From Flavobacterium flabelliforme (GTDB taxonomy: Bacteria > Bacteroidota > Bacteroidia > Flavobacteriales > Flavobacteriaceae), in the NCBI RefSeq assembly GCF_017948675.1, contig NZ_JAGFBU010000005.1, positions 186,001-250,000 of the forward strand: a DNA stretch of 64,000 bases, read 5' to 3'. Below the pieces are notes generated by a model that was not told where the DNA came from, ran no database searches, and saw only the letters and a list, made by a program, of their open reading frames with translations. This document shows, one piece after another, positions 17,215 to 27,582 of this stretch. Both the position numbers and the translations under genes were made by a program. Position 1 is the stretch's first letter, and each line of letters begins with the position of its first letter.

Positions 17215-17703
17215 ATGGAAACAATACAAAAAGAACGCGAAGAACTGATCGAAATGTTCGGAAATCATTTTGAATTATTATATAATTTACCACCTCTAGG
17301 TTCTAGAATTCTAGGATTATTAATAATTGATGGATGTAAAACAGGTTTAACATTTGAGGAAATAGTGGCAAAAATGAAAGCTAGTAAAAGTTCTGTTTCT
17401 ACAAATTTGAATTTGCTATCAAAAATGGGTAAAATTACCTACTACACAGTTTCAGGTGATCGAAAAAAATATTTTAAGCCTTCACCCTTCAGTGAAAGAT
17501 TAGCTAATTACATCAAATTAGTAGATTTTGAAAAGACCATTTTAGATCGACTCATTCATTATCGTGAGCAAACCATTTCCTGTTCAGAAGAACAATACAA
17601 TATGGAAGACATCAAAGCTTACAAAACACACGTTTGTGAGGTAGAAGAACTTTTGATAAAGACCATTGAAAAATTTAAAATAATAGAAAAGAATAATCAC
17701 TAA
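17215..17703 (+). CDS. GbsR/MarR-family transcriptional regulator
   Basis: The 162-residue DNA-binding protein has a winged helix (about 25-95, with LTFEEIVAKMKASKSSVSTNLNLLSKMGKI) followed by a helical dimerisation tail, as in GbsR-like MarR proteins. I use the ATG at 17215; the in-frame TTG at 17200 lies inside the -7 box and cannot be the start. It is the first gene of the efflux operon, 27 bases before the adaptor, and has an inverted-repeat operator in its own promoter. It probably represses the operon until a pump substrate binds. Confidence 0.88.
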   Translation: METIQKEREELIEMFGNHFELLYNLPPLGSRILGLLIIDGCKTGLTFEEIVAKMKASKSSVSTNLNLLSKMGKITYYTVSGDRKKYFKPSPFSERLANYIKLVDFEKTILDRLIHYREQTISCSEEQYNMEDIKAYKTHVCEVEELLIKTIEKFKIIEKNNH

Positions 17704-17730
17704 ATATAAATCCCAAACTCAAGAATAAAA

Positions 17731-18879
17731 ATGAAAAAAAATTCAATATTTACTCTATTTATAGTACTAATTTTAGCCTCTTGCGGTAAAAAAGAAGAGC
17801 AGCAAATGCCAGCTCCAACAGCTGCGCCTTTTCCAGTTCAAACAATTACAAAGCAAGATGCTGTTGTTTACCAAGAATATACCGCTAATCTTGAAGGCCA
17901 ACAAAACGTAGAAATCCGTCCTAAAGTAACTGGATTTATTCAAAAAATATATGTTGATGAAGGACAAGTAGTACGAAAAGGACAACTACTCTTCAAACTA
18001 GAAACACAAACGTTAAACCAAGATGCTTCTGCAGCTAAAGCAATGGTACAAGCTGCTCAGGTTGAAGTTGATAGACTAAAACCTCTAGTAGATCGCAAAA
18101 TTATCAGTAATGTTCAATTGGAAACGGCTAAAGCAAAATTGGCTCAAGCAAAAAGTGCTTATGGTAGTATTGCTTCAAATATTGGTTTTGGAACAATCGT
18201 TTCTCCTGTAAATGGAGTAATTGGTAGTTTGCCTTTCCGTGAAGGAAGTTTGGTGAATTCAACTAGTGAAATGCCATTAACTACAGTGTCTGATACCAAA
18301 ATGATACGTGCTTACTTTTCAATGAATGAAAAGCAATTGCTTTTCTTTAATAAAACTTTTAAAGGGGCTACAACTGCTGAAAAACTAAAATCAGTTCCAG
18401 AAGTTTCTTTACTTTTAGTGGACAATTCAGAATACGACCAAAAAGGTAAAGTTGTCACTATGAACGGCTTAGTAAACCCAACAACGGGAACCACTCAATT
18501 TAGAGCTGAATTCAAAAATCCTGAAGGTCTTTTAAGAAGTGGAAATAGTGGAATCATTCGTTTGCCAATAATCCAGAAAGATGTTGTAGTAGTACCCCAA
18601 AATGCTGTTTTTGAAGTACAAGGAAAACAAATGATTTTTGTTGTAGGTCAAGGAAATAAAGTACAATCAAAAATTATTACAACAAACGGAACCTCAGACT
18701 TGAACTTTATTGTTACCGATGGACTTTCTGAAGGTGACGTAATAGTTGTTGAAGGTGCCTCAAAATTGAAAAATGATACAGAAATTATTCCACAACAAAT
18801 TGATAAAACGAATTCAGAAACTGTAGCTCCAACGGATAAAGAAATAGTAAAAACAAATGCTGCTGCAGCTAAAAAATAA
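17731..18879 (+). CDS. RND efflux periplasmic adaptor (membrane fusion) lipoprotein
   Basis: The 382-residue protein has a lipobox LASC (Cys18), so it is lipid-anchored in the periplasm. It shows the HlyD/AcrA order: beta-barrel strand, lipoyl half motif (RPKVTGFIQKIYVDEGQVVRKGQLLFKL), a short coiled-coil hairpin (about 95-145), the second lipoyl half (GTIVSPVNGVIG), and a membrane-proximal domain. It links the pump at 18888 to the channel at 22048. The spacing to the pump gene is 8 bases. Confidence 0.94.
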   Translation: MKKNSIFTLFIVLILASCGKKEEQQMPAPTAAPFPVQTITKQDAVVYQEYTANLEGQQNVEIRPKVTGFIQKIYVDEGQVVRKGQLLFKLETQTLNQDASAAKAMVQAAQVEVDRLKPLVDRKIISNVQLETAKAKLAQAKSAYGSIASNIGFGTIVSPVNGVIGSLPFREGSLVNSTSEMPLTTVSDTKMIRAYFSMNEKQLLFFNKTFKGATTAEKLKSVPEVSLLLVDNSEYDQKGKVVTMNGLVNPTTGTTQFRAEFKNPEGLLRSGNSGIIRLPIIQKDVVVVPQNAVFEVQGKQMIFVVGQGNKVQSKIITTNGTSDLNFIVTDGLSEGDVIVVEGASKLKNDTEIIPQQIDKTNSETVAPTDKEIVKTNAAAAKK

Positions 18880-18887
18880 TATTTAAA

Positions 18888-21800
18888 ATGTTAAAAACTT
18901 TTATAGAAAGACCTGTCCTATCGACTGTAATCTCTATCTTAATAACCATTTTAGGGGTTTTAGGATTGATGGCATTACCAGTCGAACAATACCCTGAAAT
19001 TGCACCGCCAACCGTTCAGGTTAGTGCCAATTATACCGGTGCCAATGCAGAAACCGTATTAAATAGTGTTGTAATTCCGCTAGAAGAAGAAATCAACGGT
19101 GTAGAAGGAATGACTTATATGACTTCCTCTGCTGCCAATGATGGTTCTGCTAAAATCTCTGTATATTTCGAATTAGGTGTAGATCCAGATATTGCGGCGG
19201 TAAACGTTCAAAATAGAGTATCGCGTGCTACTAGTAAACTGCCTCAAGCGGTGGTTCAAACTGGAGTTACAACGCTAAAAAGTCAAACGAGTGCTTTGAT
19301 GTTCTTTGCCTTATATTCAAAAAACAAAGATTTTGATGAAACGTATATTCAGAATTATGCTAAAATTAATTTAGTTCCAAAATTACAACGTGTAAAAGGT
19401 GTTGGTCAAGTAAACGTTTTTGGATCCAAAGATTATTCGATGAGAATCTGGATTGATCCTGCAAAAATGGCTGCGTATAATGTTTCTCCAAAAGAAATTC
19501 AAGCCGCATTGCAAGAACAAAATGTTGAAGCTGCACCAGGGAAATTTGGTGAAAATGCCGAAGGTGTTTATGAATATGTAATTAAATACAAAGGAAGACT
19601 TTCTGAAATTGCAGATTACGAAAATATTGTTATTCGTTCTACAGGAAATGGAAATTTCTTGCACTTAAAAGATGTTGCCACTGTTGAATTAGGAGGTTTC
19701 AATTATGGAACTAAGAATATTGCAATGGGTAAACAAGGGGTTGCAGTAGGGGTTTTCCAAACTTCTGGTTCTAATGCGCAAGATATTATTACCGAAGTAA
19801 TGAAAATTTTGGAAGATACAAAACCAGACTTCCCAAAAGGAGTTGATTACGTGATTCCATTAAACACAAAAACATTTCTTGATGCTTCAATTGACAAAGT
19901 ATTAACCACTTTGCTCGAAGCTTTTATATTGGTATTTATTGTGGTATATATCTTCTTGCAAGATTTTCGTTCGACTTTAATTCCTGCGATTGCAGTTCCT
20001 GTAGCTATCGTGGGTACTTTTTTCTTCCTCCAAATATTTGGATTCTCGATCAATATGTTGACTTTATTTGCTATGATTCTAGCCATTGGAATTGTCGTCG
20101 ATGATGCCATTGTCGTCGTCGAGGCAGTGCATGCTAAATTGGATGAGGGAGCAAAATCAGGAAAAGAAGCGACTATCTCAGCAATGAGCGAAATTACAGG
20201 AGCTATTATTTCGATCACAATGGTAATGGCGGCAGTATTTATTCCTGTGTCTTTCTTGAGTGGTCCATCAGGTGTTTTTTACCAACAGTTTGCAATTACT
20301 TTGGCAATTGCAATTTTGATTTCAGCAGTAAATGCTTTGACTTTAAGTCCTGCATTATGTGCTTTATTCTTAAAACCTCACAAAGATTCTGATCATCACG
20401 ATGCCAATTTTAAAGATCGTTTTTTCATTGCTTTCAATTCTAGTTTTGATAGAATGAATAACAAATATGTGAAATCATTAGGATTTTTGGCAAGAAAAAA
20501 ATGGATTACGGTTATTGGTTTAGTTGTTTTCTCAGGAATTACATTCCTTTTATTCCAAACGACACCTTCAGGATTTATTCCTAATGAAGACCGTGGAATA
20601 ATCATGGCCGATTTAACATTGCCGCCAGGAACAACATTAGAAAAAACTGAAAAAGCAGTTAAAGAATTAGATACCATTTTAGGTTCAATGGATATTATTG
20701 AATCTAGAATGAGTGTTGTAGGTTTCAGTTTACTGAACAGTGTAAATGGAGGTTCTTATGCTTTTACAATCATTAAATTAAAAGATTGGAAACACCGTAA
20801 AGAAGATAATCAATCCGTTGATGCTGTTGTAAAAGAATTATTTGGAAAAACAGCCCATTTTAAAGATGCAAGAGCTTTATTTTTCACCCCTCCAAGTGTT
20901 CAAGGTTTTGGTTCAGCCGATGGTTTCGAATTAAAAATTCAAGATAAAGGCGATGATGACTGGGCTACCGTAAGCAAAGTGAGCAATGAGTTTTTAGGCG
21001 AATTAATGAAAAGACCTGAAATTCAATATGCTCAAACCAATTTTAATGCATCGTTTCCGCAATTCCAAATGGATATTAATGTCGAAAGAGCGAAAGATGC
21101 TGGAGTATCAGTTTCTGATATTTTCAACACGATGCAAGGCTATTATGGAGGATTGTACACTACAGATTTTAATAAATTTGGTAAGCAATACCGCGTGATG
21201 ATTCAGGCTAAACCGTCTGATAGAGCTAACGAAGCTTCGATAAACAACATTTATGTAAAGAATGCTGCAGGTCAACAAGTGGCGATCAGTCAGTTTATAA
21301 ATTTAAAAAGAATTTATGGTCCTGAAGCAGTGGCCCGTTTCAATATGTTAAAAGCAGTAAATGTAAACGGAAAAGCAAAACCGGGCTATAGTTCTGGTGA
21401 TGCGATCAAAGCAATTCAAGAAGTTGCGGCGCAGCATTTACCTAAAACGTATAGCTACGAATTTTCAGGAATGACTCGTGAAGAAATTCTAGCAGGAAAT
21501 CAAGCAATTGGCGTGTTCTTACTAAGTTTGATATTTGTTTATTTCTTATTAAGTGCACAGTACGAAAGTTATTTAGTTCCACTATCTGTACTACTTTCAT
21601 TACCTGTTGGTATTGCTGGAGCGATTGCTTTTGTGAAATTTGCAGGATTGGAAAACAACATTTATTTCCAAGTTGCACTGATAATGCTGATAGGACTATT
21701 AGCGAAAAATGCCATTTTGATAGTCGAATTTGCCATACAAAGACGCCGACACGGAATGGATTTAGCGCAAGCTGCCATCGAAGGTGCAAAAGCACGTTTA

Positions 21801-22058
21801 CGTCCTATTTTAATGACTTCTCTAGCTTTTATCTTCGGATTATTGCCTTTGGCTTTTGCTTCTGGAGTTGGTGCCGTGGGTAACCGTTCGATTGGTATGG
21901 GAGCTGTAGGTGGAATGCTAGTAGGAACCATTTTAGGAGTATTTGTAGTTCCTATTTTGTTCATCATATTCCAAAGCTTACAAGAAAAAATTTCAGGAAA
22001 ACCTGTTGTGACTACCGAATCTGATACTATACTTTTAAACGAAGAAAATGAAAAATAA
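18888..22058 (+). CDS. RND (HAE-1/AcrB-type) multidrug efflux permease
   Basis: The 1056-residue inner-membrane proton-driven pump has twelve helices and two large periplasmic loops. FIERPVLSTVISILITILG at the N-terminus and the proton-relay helix with GIVVDDAIVVVEAV (two adjacent Asp) are the AcrB-type signatures; LLAKNAILIVEFA and RPILMTSLAFIFGLLPLA mark the second half. It is full length and intact. It is co-transcribed with the adaptor and overlaps the channel gene by 11 bases. The substrate range cannot be read from the sequence. Confidence 0.96.
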   Translation: MLKTFIERPVLSTVISILITILGVLGLMALPVEQYPEIAPPTVQVSANYTGANAETVLNSVVIPLEEEINGVEGMTYMTSSAANDGSAKISVYFELGVDPDIAAVNVQNRVSRATSKLPQAVVQTGVTTLKSQTSALMFFALYSKNKDFDETYIQNYAKINLVPKLQRVKGVGQVNVFGSKDYSMRIWIDPAKMAAYNVSPKEIQAALQEQNVEAAPGKFGENAEGVYEYVIKYKGRLSEIADYENIVIRSTGNGNFLHLKDVATVELGGFNYGTKNIAMGKQGVAVGVFQTSGSNAQDIITEVMKILEDTKPDFPKGVDYVIPLNTKTFLDASIDKVLTTLLEAFILVFIVVYIFLQDFRSTLIPAIAVPVAIVGTFFFLQIFGFSINMLTLFAMILAIGIVVDDAIVVVEAVHAKLDEGAKSGKEATISAMSEITGAIISITMVMAAVFIPVSFLSGPSGVFYQQFAITLAIAILISAVNALTLSPALCALFLKPHKDSDHHDANFKDRFFIAFNSSFDRMNNKYVKSLGFLARKKWITVIGLVVFSGITFLLFQTTPSGFIPNEDRGIIMADLTLPPGTTLEKTEKAVKELDTILGSMDIIESRMSVVGFSLLNSVNGGSYAFTIIKLKDWKHRKEDNQSVDAVVKELFGKTAHFKDARALFFTPPSVQGFGSADGFELKIQDKGDDDWATVSKVSNEFLGELMKRPEIQYAQTNFNASFPQFQMDINVERAKDAGVSVSDIFNTMQGYYGGLYTTDFNKFGKQYRVMIQAKPSDRANEASINNIYVKNAAGQQVAISQFINLKRIYGPEAVARFNMLKAVNVNGKAKPGYSSGDAIKAIQEVAAQHLPKTYSYEFSGMTREEILAGNQAIGVFLLSLIFVYFLLSAQYESYLVPLSVLLSLPVGIAGAIAFVKFAGLENNIYFQVALIMLIGLLAKNAILIVEFAIQRRRHGMDLAQAAIEGAKARLRPILMTSLAFIFGLLPLAFASGVGAVGNRSIGMGAVGGMLVGTILGVFVVPILFIIFQSLQEKISGKPVVTTESDTILLNEENEK

Positions 22059-23448
22059 GTTCCATAAAATAGGACTTGTTGTTCTAACAGCAACAATAAT
22101 GCAATCGTGTTTTGTTGCCAAAGACTACAAGCGTCCAGAATTAAAAACAGAAAATTTATACCGTAACGAAGTCGTTTCTAATGATACTTTATCCTTTGCC
22201 AATGTGGCTTGGGATAAAGTGTTTACGGATCCGCTTTTGCAAGGATATATACAAAAAGGATTAGTTAATAACTTAGATGTCAAAATCGCAATTCAAAACA
22301 TTGTAGCTGCAGAAGCTACTATGAAACAAGGAAAAGCAGGGTACTTCCCTAGTCTTTCCGCAGGAGCTGATTGGACACATCAAGAACTTTCCAAAAACAG
22401 TCAGTTTGGTGCTTTATTGCAGAACCGAAGCACGGACCAATATCAATTAACAGGAAATCTTTCTTGGGAAGCAGATATTTGGGGTAAAATAAGAAGTAAC
22501 AAACGTGCTGCAAATGCAAGTTTTCTTCAAACAACTGCGGTAAAACAAGCTGTAAAAACGCAATTAATAGCTAACATTGCCGCTACTTATTACCAATTGC
22601 TTTCTGTTGATGCTCAAATCGAATTAGCAGAGAAAACTTTGATTAATAGAAACCAAAGTATCGAAGCTATTGTTGCATTAAAGGATGCTGGTAATGTGAC
22701 TGAAGTTGGCGTAAAACAAACAGAAGCGCAGAAATATGCCACTGAAATTATTATCGCTGATTTAAAAAATAGTATTATTATTTTAGAAAATAGCATGAGT
22801 ATCCTTTTAGGTGAAAGTGGTACTAAAATTGAAAGAAGCACTTTTGAAAGTCAATTAATGCAACCAACTATTACGCTAGGAGTTCCAGCAACTTTATTAA
22901 GAAATAGGCCGGATGTTATCGCTGCAGAGTACAATTTGATTTCTAATTTTGAGCAAACTAATATTGCTAAAAGTAATTTTTATCCAACGTTAAAAGTGAC
23001 TGCTTCAGGTGGATTGCAAAGTATAGATTTGAAAGAATGGTTTAGTGCCAATTCACTTTTTGCGAATGTAATTACGGGTTTGACTCAACCAATTTTTAAC
23101 CAGAGACAAATTAAAACTAAGTTCGAAATTGCTAAAGCCAATCAGGAAAAAGCTTATATTCAATTTGAACAATCGTTGTTAACAGCTGGAAAAGAAGTTT
23201 CGGATGCGTTAGCACAATATAATAATGAGACTTATAAATTGACCGTTAGAGAAAAGCAAGTGGAGGCATTAAACAAAGCCACTGGTTTTTCTGATGAATT
23301 GTTAACTTATGGCTTAGCCAATTATTTAGAAGTATTGACTGTAAAAGACAATGCGCTGAATGCTGAATTGAGTTTGATAGACAATAAATACCAACAATAT
23401 AAAGCCATAATTCAACTGTATAGAGCTCTTGGTGGTGGTTGGCAATAA
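22048..23448 (+). CDS. Outer-membrane efflux channel lipoprotein (OprM/NodT type)
   Basis: The 466-residue TolC-superfamily protein has a lipoprotein signal ending at Cys21. It carries two repeats of the outer-membrane efflux domain (about 60-250 and 280-460), with the NodT-type motifs LLRNRPDVIAAEYNL and GLTQPIFN. It forms the outer-membrane exit of the tripartite pump. Its start overlaps the permease stop by 11 bases, indicating translational coupling. A strong terminator 34 bases later closes the operon. Confidence 0.94.
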   Translation: MKNKFHKIGLVVLTATIMQSCFVAKDYKRPELKTENLYRNEVVSNDTLSFANVAWDKVFTDPLLQGYIQKGLVNNLDVKIAIQNIVAAEATMKQGKAGYFPSLSAGADWTHQELSKNSQFGALLQNRSTDQYQLTGNLSWEADIWGKIRSNKRAANASFLQTTAVKQAVKTQLIANIAATYYQLLSVDAQIELAEKTLINRNQSIEAIVALKDAGNVTEVGVKQTEAQKYATEIIIADLKNSIIILENSMSILLGESGTKIERSTFESQLMQPTITLGVPATLLRNRPDVIAAEYNLISNFEQTNIAKSNFYPTLKVTASGGLQSIDLKEWFSANSLFANVITGLTQPIFNQRQIKTKFEIAKANQEKAYIQFEQSLLTAGKEVSDALAQYNNETYKLTVREKQVEALNKATGFSDELLTYGLANYLEVLTVKDNALNAELSLIDNKYQQYKAIIQLYRALGGGWQ

Positions 23449-23481
23449 ACTACTTTTTAATATTATTGATTCAAAAATTAG

Positions 23482-23515
23482 AAACCACTACTTTCAAAAA
23501 GTAGTGGTTTTTTTT
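23482..23515 (+). terminator. Terminator of the first RND operon
   Basis: AAACCACTAC (23482-23491) pairs with GTAGTGGTTT (23501-23510), and a run of T (23508-23516) follows. The remaining ~220 bases up to porX show no further gene or strong motif. Confidence 0.9.
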
Positions 23516-23739
23516 ATGTTGCAGTTTTTTTAAAAAAGCAAGATTAGTTATTTGAAATAATAAAACTGCAAGTACCGAAGTGTATGAAATCAAATTTTAC
23601 AAAATTAAAAGTGGTTCCAAAATGATGGTGAACAATTAGAAATCCCTAAAAAATTATAATAATATTAGCAGATAGAAGCTACAAAAAAATGTAATTTGGC
23701 ACTTTGATTTAGTACATTACAACACTTGTTAGACAACTT

Positions 23740-25293
23740 ATGGATAAAATAAAAATACTTTGGGTAGATGATGAAATCGACCTTTTAAAACCACATATAT
23801 TATTTTTGGAAAAGAAAAATTACGAAGTAACTACTTGTAATAACGGTCTTGATGCGATTACAATTTTTGAAGAAGACAACTTCGATGTTGTTTTTCTTGA
23901 TGAAAATATGCCTGGAATGAGCGGTTTAGAAACCCTATCAGAGATGAAGGAGAAAAAATCTTCTATACCAATGATAATGATTACAAAAAGTGAGGAAGAA
24001 TATATTATGGAAGAAGCCATAGGTTCTAAAATTGCTGATTATCTAATCAAACCCGTAAATCCAAATCAGATTTTGCTGAGTTTAAAGAAAAACTTAGACC
24101 ATTCGAAATTGATTTCTCAAAAAACAACTTTAGATTACCAAAAAGAATTTAGAAAAATCACCATGGAAATGGCGCAAGTCAACTCCTATGAAGATTGGGT
24201 TGAAATGTACAAAAAATTGATTTTTTGGGAGTTGGAATTAGAGAATATAGACGATCATGGCATGATTGAAATTCTAGAATCACAAAAAGCAGAAGCCAAT
24301 TCGCAATTTGGTAAATTTATCGAACGCAATTATGAAGATTGGTTTGCTCCAAAAGCAGATAAACCCATTCAATCGCATACTTTATTCAAAGAATTGGTTG
24401 TTCCTGAACTTAAGAAAAAAGACAAACCTATTTTATTTGTCGTAATTGATAATTTAAGATACGATCAATGGAAGACTTTTGAAAGCGTAGTTGCTAATTA
24501 TTACAAACTCGAAAAAGAAGTTCCCTACTACTCTATTTTACCAACCGCTACACAATATGCGAGAAATGCTATTTTCTCTGGACTATTGCCGATAGATATG
24601 GAGAAACAGTTTCCTCAATATTGGAAAAATGATCCGGAAGAAGGTGGAAAAAACTTATATGAAGCAGAATTTTTATCAGCACAATTAAAACGATTAGGAT
24701 TAAATATCAAGGAAGATTATTTTAAGATAACCAATCTTGCCGGTGGTAAAAAACTTGTAGAAGGTTTTAAAGCTTTAAAAAACAATGATCTTGTTACCGT
24801 TGTTTATAATTTTGTCGATATGCTTTCTCATGCCAAAACCGAAATGGATGTGGTCAAAGAATTAGCTTCTGATGATAAGGCTTATCGCTCTCTAACGTTA
24901 AGCTGGTTTAAAAATTCGCCTTTGTTAGAAATCATTCAACAAGCTCAAAAACTAGGATTTAAATTAATTTTAACCACAGATCACGGTACTATAAATGTAA
25001 AAAATCCATCAAAAGTAATAGGAGATAAAAATACCAGTTTAAATCTGCGTTATAAAACCGGTCGAAGTCTTACTTATGAATACAAAGATGTTTATGCCGT
25101 AAAAGAACCAAAAAACATTGGTTTACCAGCCATAAATATGAGCAGTTCCTATATTTTTGCAAAAAATGATTTGTTTTTAGCGTATGTTAATAATTACAAT
25201 CATTATGTAAGTTATTATAAAAACACCTACCAACACGGAGGAATTTCATTAGAGGAAATGATTATTCCTTGCTTGATTTTTAGTCCAAAATAA
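23740..25293 (+). CDS. porX: PorX, response regulator with PglZ domain (type IX secretion control)
   Basis: The 517-residue protein has a CheY-like receiver (1-120; acidic pocket Asp10/Asp11, phospho-acceptor Asp54, Lys104), a helical linker (130-220), and a PglZ/alkaline-phosphatase-like domain (228-517). That domain contains VVIDNLRYDQW (Asp237), LPTATQYARN (active-site Thr region, 268-275) and TTDHGT. This architecture is that of PorX, which works with the histidine kinase PorY and a sigma factor to control the type IX secretion machinery and gliding. PorX is known to hydrolyse oligonucleotide messengers. The porY gene is not in this window. Confidence 0.94.
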   Translation: MDKIKILWVDDEIDLLKPHILFLEKKNYEVTTCNNGLDAITIFEEDNFDVVFLDENMPGMSGLETLSEMKEKKSSIPMIMITKSEEEYIMEEAIGSKIADYLIKPVNPNQILLSLKKNLDHSKLISQKTTLDYQKEFRKITMEMAQVNSYEDWVEMYKKLIFWELELENIDDHGMIEILESQKAEANSQFGKFIERNYEDWFAPKADKPIQSHTLFKELVVPELKKKDKPILFVVIDNLRYDQWKTFESVVANYYKLEKEVPYYSILPTATQYARNAIFSGLLPIDMEKQFPQYWKNDPEEGGKNLYEAEFLSAQLKRLGLNIKEDYFKITNLAGGKKLVEGFKALKNNDLVTVVYNFVDMLSHAKTEMDVVKELASDDKAYRSLTLSWFKNSPLLEIIQQAQKLGFKLILTTDHGTINVKNPSKVIGDKNTSLNLRYKTGRSLTYEYKDVYAVKEPKNIGLPAINMSSSYIFAKNDLFLAYVNNYNHYVSYYKNTYQHGGISLEEMIIPCLIFSPK

Positions 25294-25308
25294 ATAGAAA
25301 TAGTAAAA

Positions 25309-25368
25309 CTCCTAAATTGAATTTTCATTAGGTTGATAAAGATTTTAGGAGATTTAATTTTATTTTTG
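25309..25368 (+). promoter_or_regulatory. Weak porX terminator followed by tsaE promoter
   Basis: CTCCTAAA (25309-25316) can pair with TTTAGGAG (25344-25351), and T-rich sequence follows. TATTTTTG (25361-25368), an exact -7 box, lies 28 bases before the tsaE ATG. Confidence 0.4.
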
Positions 25369-25396
25369 CAACAGGAAATATTGAAATAATACAACT

Positions 25397-25804
25397 ATGG
25401 AAATTGAATTTGTAATAGATCAACTAGAAGAGGTTGCTCAAAAAATAATTAGTGCTAATCCCAATAAAGTAATCCTTTTTCATGGAGAAATGGGCGTTGG
25501 AAAAACAACTTTAATCAAACAATTATGTAAAGTTTTAGGCGTTAAATCTGCAACTAGTAGTCCAACCTTTTCTTTAGTTAATGAATATGAAGCTACTAAT
25601 AATCAATTAGTTTATCATTTTGATTTTTACAGACTCAATCAAGAAACAGAAGCTTTGGATATGGGAATTGATGATTATCTGTATTCTGGAAATTGGTGCT
25701 TTATCGAATGGGCAGAAAAGATTCCAAATTTAATTCCTGAATCACACTCTACGATCTCAATTTCTATACTTGAAGATGGAAAACGCTCTCTAACTTTAAA
25801 TTAG
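25397..25804 (+). CDS. tsaE: tRNA threonylcarbamoyladenosine biosynthesis ATPase TsaE
   Basis: The 135-residue P-loop protein has GEMGVGKTT (30-38), SSPTFSLVNEYE, HFDFYRL and FIEWAEKI, the defining motifs of TsaE (YjeE). It supports the TsaD/TsaB complex that makes t6A37 on ANN-decoding tRNAs. The length is normal. The Sua5/TsaC protein that makes the precursor is encoded at 38928-39548 in this window. A GNAT gene follows 11 bases later and is likely co-transcribed. Confidence 0.94.
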   Translation: MEIEFVIDQLEEVAQKIISANPNKVILFHGEMGVGKTTLIKQLCKVLGVKSATSSPTFSLVNEYEATNNQLVYHFDFYRLNQETEALDMGIDDYLYSGNWCFIEWAEKIPNLIPESHSTISISILEDGKRSLTLN

Positions 25805-25815
25805 TAAATTCTATT

Positions 25816-26289
25816 ATGAATTCTGAAAATAATTTAGAAATTATCCCTTTTACTATAGAAGAAAAAGATGCTATCAAAACCCTTAATTTAGAATGGCTGA
25901 ATAAATATTTTAAAGTAGAACCCAATGATGAAATTGTGTTATCAAACCCAAAAGCTGAAATAATTGATAAAGGAGGCTTTATATTTTATGCCAAATACAA
26001 GAACCAAATTATAGGAACTGTTTCTTTATTAAAGGTTACTAATGATTGTTTCGAATTAAGTAAAATGGCAATTACAGAGAAAATTCAAGGATTGGGTATT
26101 GGAAAAAAACTTATCGAATATTGTTTGACTTATGCCAAGGAAAATAACATATCCAAACTAATTTTATATTCAAATAGACGCTTAATACCCGCTATTCATT
26201 TGTATAAAAAATATGGTTTTGAAGAAATAGAATTAGAACATGGTATTTATGAAAGAGCGGATATCAAAATGCAGAAAATAATTTTTTAA
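25816..26289 (+). CDS. GNAT-family N-acetyltransferase
   Basis: The 157-residue single-domain protein has the GNAT acetyl-CoA motif A: KMAITEKIQGLGIGKKLIEYCLTYA, with the Q/G-x-G-I-G-x-K pyrophosphate loop at about 93-99. Motif B (LYSNRRLIPAIHLYKKYGFEEIE) follows. The substrate is unknown. It lies 11 bases after tsaE, but its sequence does not show that it is the RimI-type tRNA or ribosomal protein acetylase. Confidence 0.88.
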   Translation: MNSENNLEIIPFTIEEKDAIKTLNLEWLNKYFKVEPNDEIVLSNPKAEIIDKGGFIFYAKYKNQIIGTVSLLKVTNDCFELSKMAITEKIQGLGIGKKLIEYCLTYAKENNISKLILYSNRRLIPAIHLYKKYGFEEIELEHGIYERADIKMQKIIF

Positions 26290-26382
26290 TTTTTGATATT
26301 TTACAAATTCACCATTCCATCAAAACTATTGTATTCTTATATAAAACTTTTACGTAAATTGTACCTCTAATATAACGAGCTA

Positions 26383-27582
26383 ATGCCAATTACCAACACA
26401 CCTTTTACCAAACAGCAGCTTTTGCCTCAAGAAGAAAAACTTGAAGTGGCGAGACAAAAAAGCGAACTTTTTATTGGTATTCCAAAAGAAACCTGCCATC
26501 AAGAACGCCGCATTTGTTTAACACCCGATGCTGTAAATTCACTTACCTATCACGGGCATCGTGTAATGATTGAATCTGGTGCAGGACTAAGCTCTAGTTA
26601 TACTGATAAAGAATATTCTGATGCAGGGGCAGAAATCACGAACGACACTAAAAAAGTTTTTAGTTGCCCAATGATTCTTAAAGTAGAACCAGCAACAACC
26701 GCAGAAATAGCCATGATGAATCCTCAAACGATTCTAATCTCTGCTATTCAGTTAAAGACTCGAAAGAAAAAATATTTTGAAGCCTTAACAAAAAAGAAAA
26801 TTACCGCATTAGCATTTGAATATATTAAAGATGAAGATGGCACGTATCCTGCCGTTAAATCCTTAAGCGAGATAGCAGGAACAGCCTCAATCCTTATTGC
26901 AGCTGAATTAATGATTACAAATGAGTTTGGAAAAGGATTGCTATTTGGCAATATTACCGGAGTTCCGCCTACAGATGTTGTGATTTTAGGAGCGGGAACC
27001 GTAGGAGAATTTGCCGCAAAGACAGCAATTGGTTTGGGTGCAACAGTAAAAGTTTTTGATAATTCTATTACCAAATTACGACGTCTTCAAAACAATTTAA
27101 ACCAACGCATTTTTACATCTACCATACAACCTAAATCTTTATTAAAAGCGCTTAGACGCTGTGATGTTGCCATTGGCGCGATGCGCGGTAAAGAAAGATG
27201 TCCTGTAATTGTAACCGAAACAATGGTAGAACACATGAAAAATGGTGCCGTAATTGTTGATGTTAGCATCGATACAGGTGGTTGTTTTGAGACTTCAGAA
27301 GTGACCTCGCATGAAAAACCGACTTTTGTCAAAAGTAATGTATTGCATTATTGTGTTCCCAACATCCCTTCTCGATATTCAAAAACGGCTTCGCTCTCCA
27401 TCAGTAATATTATATCGCCATACCTATTACAAATCGCTGATGATGGCGGAATTGAAACTGCCATACGTTTTGATAAAGGACTTAAAAATGGAGTGTACAT
27501 GTATCACGGAATTCTAACAAATGCTGCCATTGGCGACTGGTTTGATTTGCCCAATAACGACATCAATTTAATTGTTTTTTAA
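26383..27582 (+). CDS. ald: Alanine dehydrogenase
   Basis: The 399-residue enzyme interconverts L-alanine and pyruvate with NAD and ammonia. It has the AlaDH/PNT N-domain (GIPKETCHQERRICLTPDAV, about 32-51), the Rossmann motif VVILGAGTVGEFAAKTAIGLGA, and the C-terminal VIVDVSIDTGGCFETSEVTSHEKP with the catalytic-region Asp. An N-terminal extension of about 28 residues relative to Bacillus Ald is the form often seen in Bacteroidota. It is a monocistronic gene; no regulator is nearby. Confidence 0.92.
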   Translation: MPITNTPFTKQQLLPQEEKLEVARQKSELFIGIPKETCHQERRICLTPDAVNSLTYHGHRVMIESGAGLSSSYTDKEYSDAGAEITNDTKKVFSCPMILKVEPATTAEIAMMNPQTILISAIQLKTRKKKYFEALTKKKITALAFEYIKDEDGTYPAVKSLSEIAGTASILIAAELMITNEFGKGLLFGNITGVPPTDVVILGAGTVGEFAAKTAIGLGATVKVFDNSITKLRRLQNNLNQRIFTSTIQPKSLLKALRRCDVAIGAMRGKERCPVIVTETMVEHMKNGAVIVDVSIDTGGCFETSEVTSHEKPTFVKSNVLHYCVPNIPSRYSKTASLSISNIISPYLLQIADDGGIETAIRFDKGLKNGVYMYHGILTNAAIGDWFDLPNNDINLIVF